A stretch of DNA of 11,032 nt from Saprospiraceae bacterium (GTDB lineage Bacteria; Bacteroidota; Bacteroidia; Chitinophagales; Saprospiraceae), in NCBI GenBank assembly GCA_013361075.1, contig JABWAJ010000137.1, forward strand, positions 1 to 11,032. Reading direction: 5' to 3'. A program made the position numbers and the translations under genes. The notes under the pieces are model-generated. The model saw only the letters and a program-made list of their open reading frames with translations, did not search any database and was not told the origin of the DNA. This document shows, piece by piece, positions 6,114-11,032 of the stretch (positions are counted from its first letter, which is position 1; each line of letters opens with the position of its first letter).

Positions 6114-6121
6114 CACCTTTG
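6114..6121 (+). promoter_or_regulatory. Candidate -7 element of the BNR lipoprotein gene
   Basis: CACCTTTG matches TAnnTTTG at seven of eight positions. Transcription would start near 6126, so the in-frame TTG at 6127 could not have a leader. This supports ATG at 6151 as the start. Confidence 0.35.
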
Positions 6122-6150
6122 TCCTATTGCATCACCAAACAGACAACGTC

Positions 6151-7239
6151 ATGCGCATTTCCATTCTTGCTTTTTTGCTCCTGCTTCAATCCTTCATGGC
6201 GTGCCAGCGAAGTGAAGAAACGACAGTACCGATGACCGCGAGCATCGGATTTCCATCCATTCCCGGCGGGTCGCTAACCCCGGAAGCCGAGGAAACTCCG
6301 GCAACCAACCTCATTTTTCAATCCACCGATGGCGGGCAAACGTGGCAGGATGTCAGCAACGGACTGCCGGCAACGTTGGAGGTCCGGAGGATTTTTGCCA
6401 CCGGCGAAGAAATCTTTCTGGGCACTGCAAACGGGTTGTACCGCAGCAGCACCCACGCAAAGGCTCCGAAATGGCGAAAAGAACAACTCCTGGAAGAAAG
6501 AATTACTGAAATTTTCCCTGGTCGGGCCGGGCTATACGTCTGCAACTACGAGAAGGGCTTTTTTCAGGAAATTATAGCCGGCACAGGCATGTGGAAACCG
6601 GTGTATACCACCTTGAAAGACAAGAGCGTACGCACCGTTTTAGAAACACCTGACGGTTCTGTTTTCGTTGGTTGCGACAATGGCATTTTCAAATCTACAG
6701 ACAAAGGCCAAACCTGGAAACAGGTTTTTGACAAAGGCATGGTCCTGAATCTCGTTGAAGCCAATGGCGTACTAATCAGCGGCGGCTCCGAAGGGGTGTT
6801 GCGCTCAACCGATGGGGGCGAACACTGGGAAAGTGTACTCGACGAAAATATCCTGGCCAAAAAAACAGGACGCCTCAATGAAAGTTTCGTTACGATCCTT
6901 GGCACGAAAGACGCCACAAAAATCAATCCGGAAGGCATCACCAGCAGGCTGCGGATTTCCCATGATGGAGGTAAGACCTGGCAACGCATGGAGCCGACCC
7001 TCCCGCCGGTAGCCGGCGTATACGACCTGGAGGAACGCCTTTCCGATGCTCTGGACCTTTACGACATTGTGCAGGTCGGCGAATACCTTTTCTGCAGTTT
7101 TGATACCGGCATTTTCCGCTCTGCTGACAAAGGCAAATCATGGGAACCTGTGCTCCGCCCTTCGAAGAAGGATGGCGTCTATAATTTTGCGGTTTCGGGT
7201 AAGGTAATTTATGCCCTGGTAACAACGGGAGGATGCTGA
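6151..7239 (+). CDS. Exported BNR/Asp-box repeat lipoprotein
   Basis: This 362-residue protein begins with a lipoprotein signal (MRISILAFLLLLQSFMAC), putting the lipidated cysteine at 18. QRSEE follows, with acidic residues at +4 and +5, resembling the surface-export signals of Bacteroidota lipoproteins. The mature part is a beta-propeller of BNR/Asp-box repeats (S/T-x-D-x-G-x-T/S-W). Five are clear: STDGGQTW (58-65), STDKGQTW (182-189), STDGGEHW (219-226), SHDGGKTW (270-277) and SADKGKSW (324-331). One is decayed (RSSTHAKAPKW, 98-108). Sialidases and YCF48-like assembly factors share such repeats, but no sialidase catalytic set is visible, so binding or scaffolding is more likely than hydrolysis. 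It is the only plus-strand gene between the secreted protein and the right end, and is divergent from the second methyltransferase. Confidence 0.85.
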   Translation: MRISILAFLLLLQSFMACQRSEETTVPMTASIGFPSIPGGSLTPEAEETPATNLIFQSTDGGQTWQDVSNGLPATLEVRRIFATGEEIFLGTANGLYRSSTHAKAPKWRKEQLLEERITEIFPGRAGLYVCNYEKGFFQEIIAGTGMWKPVYTTLKDKSVRTVLETPDGSVFVGCDNGIFKSTDKGQTWKQVFDKGMVLNLVEANGVLISGGSEGVLRSTDGGEHWESVLDENILAKKTGRLNESFVTILGTKDATKINPEGITSRLRISHDGGKTWQRMEPTLPPVAGVYDLEERLSDALDLYDIVQVGEYLFCSFDTGIFRSADKGKSWEPVLRPSKKDGVYNFAVSGKVIYALVTTGGC

Positions 7240-7283
7240 TATAACCTGCCTGATATTTTTCAGAATGATGATGAACAGGTTGC

Positions 7284-7652
7284 TTAATACATCCATTTCG
7301 CATCATTTTCTATCACATCCCTGTACCTGTACGCTGCTATTTTTTCTATCAAATCTTTGGGCAAAGGTTCATCATACGGAAATTGAATGGTGTCTTTGCC
7401 TGTTTTATAGGAAGACAACTCACTTCTGAACGGTTCTAATGACGGCCCTGTGGGCATGAACCTCAGATAGGTTTTAAAGGCGGCATAGGAAAACAGAATC
7501 CTTTTTTCAATGAATACCGGTTGTCCCCACTTCAATTCTTCTGTTGCATTGGGTGCGATGGATTTTAATAAAGCATGCATTTCCTGCAGCTTTTCCTGTG
7601 CCTGTTCAGGCGCTGATTGCCAGTATTCTGCTACTGTTTTTGGTTTTGTCAT
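7284..7652 (-). CDS. DUF1801 / YdhG-type small protein (frataxin-like fold)
   Basis: This 122-residue cytosolic protein carries the family marks: a helix with a regular YWQSAPEQAQEKLQEMHALLKSIAP pattern, the P-x-A-x-E-x-L-x-W-x-x-P core (34-45), an aromatic strand region (ILFSYAAFKTYLRFMP, 52-67), and a TIQFPYDEPLP stretch (88-98) leading into the last helix (LIEKIAAYRY). Members adopt the YdhG fold, related in shape to frataxin; one Bacillus homologue has been described as an iron chaperone, but most are uncharacterised, so function stays open. It has its own promoter within the 65 bp after the DoxX-like gene. It converges on the BNR lipoprotein gene. Confidence 0.85.
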   Translation of the reverse strand: MTKPKTVAEYWQSAPEQAQEKLQEMHALLKSIAPNATEELKWGQPVFIEKRILFSYAAFKTYLRFMPTGPSLEPFRSELSSYKTGKDTIQFPYDEPLPKDLIEKIAAYRYRDVIENDAKWMY

Positions 7653-7675
7653 ATGCCCATGGTTTTGGTTATCTA

Positions 7676-7708
7676 CAAAAGTAAAAAAATACCCACACCC
7701 GCTGACAA
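7676..7708 (-). promoter_or_regulatory. Promoter of the DUF1801 gene
   Basis: On the minus strand TTG (7706-7708), a 22-nt gap and TACTTTTG (7676-7683, full TAnnTTTG match) precede the start codon by 23 nt. The gene therefore need not depend on read-through from the DoxX-like gene. Confidence 0.6.
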
Positions 7709-7717
7709 AACAATTTC

Positions 7718-8464
7718 TCAGGAATCAGGAGATCCAGATCCCTGCACAACCTCCGCTGGCGCCTTATTATAAACCTCCAAACATTCATTAATCGGCCGCC
7801 CGTTGGTATGGATGCACTCACAGAAATCATAACAGGCATTGGGTTTGTTGCTGTCCGGGCATTGCCGCTGACAAGAGGGTAAAGTATTGAATGGCTGTAT
7901 GTTAAAGATGTTTAAAGCAGTCAGAACGACTAAAAAAATGGCAGCAAACACCCCTGCAACGAAAGCGGTCGGAAACCGGTTGCTCGCAATTTTTGGTTTG
8001 GGAATAACCTCTTGTGTTGCCGGGAATTTGAAGGGAAGTATAAATTTTAGTTTGTGGTAGTCCCAGCAAAGCAGGTACAAGTTGGCCAATACCATCAATG
8101 GGGAAGAAAGCAGAGAGCCTACAAAGCGCGTCGACAGCGTCAGGATGAAAATGTTCAGGATGAGCGGAAAATAAATGACTGCGCCTAAGGTGGCCGTACG
8201 GGGAATCAGCAGCATGATGGCCGCAGCCATTTGCAATACGCCAATAAAGGTGTAGTAAAAACCGGTTTGGAATAAAGCGTCTAAATAATGCCCCATGGGG
8301 TGATTAACGGCTAAATCGGTGAACCGCTCGCCAGCGATTTTCACGTAACCTGAAGGCAAAAATCCGGCGGCCAGGGAGACACGGCAAAAAATAGAAAAAA
8401 GCTGGTGCCATCGGTTTTCTCTTACCCGGGCATGCATGCGGTCAAGGTTAGAAAGTATGCTCAT
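7718..8464 (-). CDS. DoxX-like membrane protein with six-cysteine C-terminal tail
   Basis: This 248-residue protein has about five membrane helices (roughly 22-40, 68-87, 92-110, 117-134 and 166-188). The first four resemble the DoxX/DoxD-like fold: FCRVSLAAGFLPSGYVKI near the start, then a GVLQMAAAIMLLIPRTATLGAVIYFPLILNIF pair of helices. The added part is a fifth helix followed by a hydrophilic tail (190-248) with cysteines at 198, 202, 211, 215, 217 and 228, including two CX3C motifs (CQRQC and CYDFC). With five helices the tail lies opposite the N terminus. The N-terminal region HARVRENRWHQ is basic, so an outside tail is likely, and disulfides are plausible. No partner or substrate is evident. 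Upstream lies the octamer array; downstream is the DUF1801 gene. Confidence 0.82.
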   Translation of the reverse strand: MSILSNLDRMHARVRENRWHQLFSIFCRVSLAAGFLPSGYVKIAGERFTDLAVNHPMGHYLDALFQTGFYYTFIGVLQMAAAIMLLIPRTATLGAVIYFPLILNIFILTLSTRFVGSLLSSPLMVLANLYLLCWDYHKLKFILPFKFPATQEVIPKPKIASNRFPTAFVAGVFAAIFLVVLTALNIFNIQPFNTLPSCQRQCPDSNKPNACYDFCECIHTNGRPINECLEVYNKAPAEVVQGSGSPDS

Positions 8465-8560
8465 GGATGATTTTTGTATTAAGTCTGGTGAATTTTAGTT
8501 CATGGGGCAAGGAGCAAGTGAGCAATTTAGTGTTGATTATTTTTCAACTTGATTCGTCCT

Positions 8561-8712
8561 TTGCCTATTTGCCAACTTGCCTATTTGCCAACTTGCCTAT
8601 TTGCGAATTTGCCTATTTGCCTATTTGCCAACTTGCCTATTTGCGAATTTGCCTATTTGCCAACTTGCCTATTTGCGAATTTGCCTATTTGCCAACTTGC
8701 CTATTTGCCCCT
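8561..8712. repeat. Octamer tandem array (TTGCCTAT/TTGCCAAC/TTGCGAAT)
   Basis: Eighteen perfectly phased 8-bp units fill 8561-8704, and a decayed unit (TTGCCCCT) follows. Every unit keeps TTGC; three versions occur: CTAT 10 times, CAAC 5 times and GAAT 3 times. CTAT units alternate with the others except at units 7 and 8. From unit 8 on, the order CTAT-CAAC-CTAT-GAAT repeats as a 32-bp higher-order unit. The array fills the space between the stop codon of the DUF2236 gene (8714) and the region upstream of the DoxX-like gene. The remaining bases to 8465 show only a short GTTGA/TCAAC stem (8532-8548) and no convincing promoter. Because 8 is not a multiple of 3, open frames across it are accidental. 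Confidence 0.95.
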
Positions 8713-9470
8713 TACCTCCTATCCAGCGCCCGAATTTCATTTTTATACTTAGGCGGCAGGATCATCACTTTCAGCAGCCAGTCAGCCTTCAGGTGCGTAG
8801 CCAGTTGGTACAACCCGATCAAAGGCTTTAGCAAAGAGGTCTTCCGGAAGCCAAGCAACTCCCCTACCCGCTTCGGCACAACCAGCATCTGCGACTCCAC
8901 CAAAATCCTGTAGCGCATCGCGCCGAGGTGCCTGCGAAACTGCAAAAACAAGTCGTCGGTGTAAGTACTGTGCTCTAAGTTCTGGTGCAGGTGCATTTGC
9001 CGCATCTTTTCCCAGGCTTCAAAGGATTGGGGCAAATCCTTCACCCCCATCCGGCTTCCGACCCGGTAAAAGACATCGAACACTTCCTCTTTTTCAACCA
9101 CAGTCAGCGGACGTTCCAGCAATTCAAAAGATCGGATGGAGTAATCGACGAGCATGAAAAGTACATCGCGGTAAGCCCAATCGGGAATGCGTGCACCGCG
9201 CTTCGCTTCCACGTCGGCATGGATGGCTGCCATGGCATCAATGGCACGCAGAGCGGCCTGTTGTTCTGAAAAGACAATTGCCCGGGCGTAGGAAACCGTA
9301 GAGAACAGCCGCCCAAGCGGGTCGGCAGGGAGGCGGCCGGTGAAGTACAGCCAGTCTACCGCCTTATTGAGTGCAAATTCTGCAGCAGCGCCGGCGAATA
9401 TGAACAGGATGGTGTCGCTCTTCCCCCAGATCTGCCGTACGACTGAATGTTGATCTACGAAATAATTCAT
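8712..9470 (-). CDS. DUF2236 / MpaB-type oxygenase-like protein
   Basis: This 252-residue protein fits the DUF2236 family (MpaB and rubber-oxygenase catalytic domain). Recognisable stretches are IWGKSDTILFIFAGAAAEFALN (14-35), a LPADPLGRLFSTVSYARAIVF block (47-67), AAIHADVEAKRGARIPDWAYRDVLFMLVDYSIRSFELL (81-118) and a FRRHLGAMRYRILVESQMLVVPKRV region (178-202). In characterised members a histidine in the central helical region binds haem iron; H84 is a candidate by position, but this is an inference. Substrates of most bacterial members are unknown. ATG at 9470 is chosen over one at 9590: the longer form would run across the promoter palindrome and into the neighbouring gene's end, and its extra 40 residues are unlike the family. 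The stop abuts the octamer array. Confidence 0.85.
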   Translation of the reverse strand: MNYFVDQHSVVRQIWGKSDTILFIFAGAAAEFALNKAVDWLYFTGRLPADPLGRLFSTVSYARAIVFSEQQAALRAIDAMAAIHADVEAKRGARIPDWAYRDVLFMLVDYSIRSFELLERPLTVVEKEEVFDVFYRVGSRMGVKDLPQSFEAWEKMRQMHLHQNLEHSTYTDDLFLQFRRHLGAMRYRILVESQMLVVPKRVGELLGFRKTSLLKPLIGLYQLATHLKADWLLKVMILPPKYKNEIRALDRR

Positions 9471-9475
9471 AAAAA

Positions 9476-9496
9476 GTACTTTGAAATGCAAAGTAC
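9476..9496. promoter_or_regulatory. Perfect palindrome GTACTTTG-N5-CAAAGTAC at the DUF2236 promoter
   Basis: Eight-base arms pair perfectly around AAATG. The distal arm contains the candidate -7 element, and the proximal arm ends 5 nt before the start codon. It is suited to a dimeric repressor; if transcribed from further upstream it could also form an RNA hairpin just ahead of the start codon. Confidence 0.6.
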
Positions 9497-9519
9497 GTAT
9501 AAAAAAACATAACCTGCAA
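9489..9519 (-). promoter_or_regulatory. Candidate promoter of the DUF2236 gene
   Basis: On the minus strand TTG (9517-9519), a 21-nt gap and TACTTTG (9489-9495) resemble the Bacteroidota promoter with one base fewer in the TAnnTTTG box. The -7 part is inside the palindrome, so a bound regulator would block it. Confidence 0.45.
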
Positions 9520-9540
9520 TAGTAAGGCTCACTAAGCCAC

Positions 9541-9906
9541 CTACGAGCCGCGCAAAATCTTCTCCATTTTTCTGCCTTTTGCCAGCTCATCCACCAACTT
9601 ATCCAAATACCGCACCTGCCGCGTCAAAGGGTTTTCGATGTCCTCGATCCGATAGCCGCAGATTACCCCGGTGATGAGGTCCGCGTTTGGGTTTAGGGAA
9701 GCTTGTTGGAAAAATGCTTCGAATGTTACTTTGGCTTCAATCAGTTCCTGTAGTTTTTTGTCATCGAAACCGGTTAACCACACGATGACCTGGTGCAATT
9801 CCTCTTTGGTCCTGCCTTTCTTTTCCACTTTTTCAACATACATAGGATAGACAGAAGCAAAAGTCATTTTTGCGATGCGCTGATGGTGGGTGTCCGAATT
9901 GTTCAT
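9541..9906 (-). CDS. DUF2200 family protein
   Basis: This 121-residue cytosolic protein matches the DUF2200 family, whose function I do not know. Family wording is clear: RIAKMTFASVYPMYVEKVEKKGRTKEELHQVIVWLTGFD (10-48), a LIEAKVTFEAFFQQASLNPNADLITGVICGYRIEDIENP region (55-93) and a final QVRYLDKLVDELAKGRKMEKIL helix (97-118). It has no signal peptide or membrane segment. ATG at 9906 (MNNSDTHH) is preferred over ATG at 9972: the latter would overlap the MFS gene, and its 22 residues are absent from the family pattern. Only 22 bp separate it from the MFS gene upstream, so the two are probably co-transcribed. Confidence 0.88.
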   Translation of the reverse strand: MNNSDTHHQRIAKMTFASVYPMYVEKVEKKGRTKEELHQVIVWLTGFDDKKLQELIEAKVTFEAFFQQASLNPNADLITGVICGYRIEDIENPLTRQVRYLDKLVDELAKGRKMEKILRGS

Positions 9907-9928
9907 ACGCGGTGTATTTGTTTTAAAA

Positions 9929-11032
9929 TTACCTTGCCGGTTTGGGAATAGCCAGTAGGTAAACGATGACAACTAAAGTGGCGGTTGCCGTTGTGATGAA
10001 TGCCGTTGTTGCCCCAAACCGGAGCCAAATGAACCCTGCCAGCGAACTTGCCAGCATGGTACAGATGCTTTGCAATCCGGAAAACGTGCCGATTGCGGTG
10101 GCGGTGTCTTTCTTGTCAATGATGTTGGATATCCAGGCTTTTGAAACCCCTTCTGTTGCTGAGGCATAAATGCCGTAAAGAAAAAACAGCCCGAAAAATA
10201 AATAAAGATCGGTATTCAGTGCCATTCCAAAATACACTGCTGCAAACAAAAATAGTCCAATGATGAAAATTGTTTTCAGCCCTGCTTTGTCGGCAAGTAT
10301 GCAAACGGGAAAAGCAAACAAAGCATAGACAAGGTTATAAAAAATGTACAGGGCAATTACCATCGTGTCGTCGAGCCCTGACTGCTTTGCCTGCAGCAAC
10401 AGAAAAACATCGGAGCTGTTAAACAGCGTAAACATCAAAAGCCCGGTTACCAATTTCCTGTATTCAATGGGGCTTACCTTCCAATATTTCAGGAATGAAA
10501 AAAATGGCGTTTTTACCCGGAGTTTGCCCTCATTCCCTTTTTTATCTTTCAGGTACAACGAAGATAAAACCGCAAACAACCCTGGAATAAAAGCAAGGTA
10601 AAAAAGCGTTTGGTAGTCTTGCGGGTAGCAATACAAATACAGCAAAGCCAGGGAAGGTCCGATAACGGCACCGAAGGTATCCATGGAGCGGTGAAATCCG
10701 AAAACTTTTCCCTTTGTCTGCGGCGTTGCTTCGTCTGAAAGCAGGGCATCGCGTGCACCTGTCCGAAGGCCTTTTCCGATACGGTCAATGGTGCGTGCAA
10801 AAAATATCCAAAGCGGGTAGGTAAAGACTGCCATCATTGGCTTGGCAATTGAGCTGAAAGCATAACCGAGTTGCACGAATGGAACCCGTTTTCCGGAAAG
10901 GTCGGAAAGCTTCCCGAAATAGCCTTTGCTCAATCCTGCCGTTGCTTCAGCTACTCCTTCCAGTATTCCGATAAGCACAATCGAAAAACCAATGGTCTTT
11001 AAATAAATGGGCATGATTGGATACAGCATCTC
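9929..11032 (-). CDS. Major facilitator superfamily transporter (5' end cut by window)
   Basis: 367 codons of an inner-membrane secondary transporter are visible. The frame stays open to the window edge, and the first complete codons read EMLYPIMPIYL, a stretch that in this MFS group normally follows the N-terminal half of helix 1, so some 20-40 residues are missing. The loop between helices 2 and 3 carries GKLSDLSGKRVP, the MFS D-x-x-G-(K)R signature. ARTIDRIGKGLRTGARDALLSD, after helix 4, is typical of a bacterial MFS group that includes several drug and metal exporters. About eleven hydrophobic helices can be traced, with a cytosolic loop near 160-185. The substrate cannot be assigned. The DUF2200 gene follows 22 bp downstream. 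Confidence 0.9.
   Translation of the reverse strand, partial: EMLYPIMPIYLKTIGFSIVLIGILEGVAEATAGLSKGYFGKLSDLSGKRVPFVQLGYAFSSIAKPMMAVFTYPLWIFFARTIDRIGKGLRTGARDALLSDEATPQTKGKVFGFHRSMDTFGAVIGPSLALLYLYCYPQDYQTLFYLAFIPGLFAVLSSLYLKDKKGNEGKLRVKTPFFSFLKYWKVSPIEYRKLVTGLLMFTLFNSSDVFLLLQAKQSGLDDTMVIALYIFYNLVYALFAFPVCILADKAGLKTIFIIGLFLFAAVYFGMALNTDLYLFFGLFFLYGIYASATEGVSKAWISNIIDKKDTATAIGTFSGLQSICTMLASSLAGFIWLRFGATTAFITTATATLVVIVYLLAIPKPAR

Noticed and set aside
6127..6150. TTG start for the BNR lipoprotein
   Set aside because: It would add eight polar residues before a standard lipoprotein signal and lies at the expected transcription start, so ATG at 6151 is better.
7243..7281. AACCTG/CAGGTT inverted repeat between the convergent BNR and DUF1801 genes, as a terminator
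   Set aside because: The arms are only six bases with a 27-nt loop, too weak to call, though the position would be suitable.
8532..8548. GTTGA/TCAAC hairpin upstream of the DoxX-like gene
   Set aside because: It is a five-base AT-rich stem with no clear promoter or terminator context; probably chance.
8561..8712. CRISPR-like array
   Set aside because: There are no unique spacers; the units are contiguous octamers and no cas gene is nearby.
8467..8913. Open plus-strand frames across the octamer array, encoding LPICQLAYL-type repeats
   Set aside because: They arise because an 8-bp repeat without stops stays open in every frame. Part also overlaps the DUF2236 gene in antisense. No start signal or family supports them.
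9526..9538. GGCT/AGCC stem after the DUF2200 gene, as a terminator
   Set aside because: The stem is four base pairs and no T tract follows on the minus strand.
9471..9590. 40-residue N-terminal extension of the DUF2236 protein
   Set aside because: It would cover the palindrome and promoter and overlap the end of the DUF2200 gene. Its residues do not fit the family.

Overview
The window comes from a member of the Bacteroidota, most likely the Saprospiria/Chitinophagia side. This is inferred from protein style and from repeated matches to the phylum's promoter pattern (TTG, a gap of about 20, then TAnnTTTG) in front of genes with no clear Shine-Dalgarno sequence. GC content is moderate. There are fourteen protein genes, twelve of them on the minus strand. 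The two genes at the window ends are cut. I see no RNA gene, phage, transposase or CRISPR.

Left part (1-2192). A two-component pair lies on the minus strand: a sensor histidine kinase, then an OmpR-type receiver cut by the window start. Divergent from the kinase is a small secreted cysteine-rich protein. The short region between them holds tandem 11-bp repeats (TAACAAGTGCT / TAACAAGTGCC / TAACACCTGGG), the form expected for a dimeric winged-helix response regulator, placed just upstream of a TAnnTTTG box. The kinase sensor domain is itself cysteine-rich. This regulator, sensor, operator and secreted-protein module is the most interesting candidate system here. A strong bidirectional hairpin terminator (2032-2072) closes it.

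Middle part (2193-7239). On the minus strand lie a UbiG-like SAM methyltransferase, a Crp/Fnr-type regulator, a pirin, a MarR regulator and a second SAM methyltransferase. The MarR and pirin genes share an identical 13-mer in their upstream regions. In front of marR it overlaps a good promoter, which suggests autoregulation and control of pirin. A plus-strand BNR/Asp-box lipoprotein follows, with three helically phased TTTACA repeats upstream.

Right part (7240-11032). All genes are on the minus strand: a DUF1801 (YdhG/frataxin-like fold) protein, a DoxX-like membrane protein with a six-cysteine tail, a 144-bp array of 18 octamers with a 32-bp higher-order pattern, a DUF2236 (MpaB/rubber-oxygenase-like) protein whose promoter sits in a perfect palindrome, a DUF2200 protein, and an MFS transporter cut at the right edge. 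The last two probably form an operon.

Most of the window is ordinary chromosomal housekeeping and regulatory content. The unusual parts are the intergenic control sequences, the cysteine-rich proteins and the octamer array.
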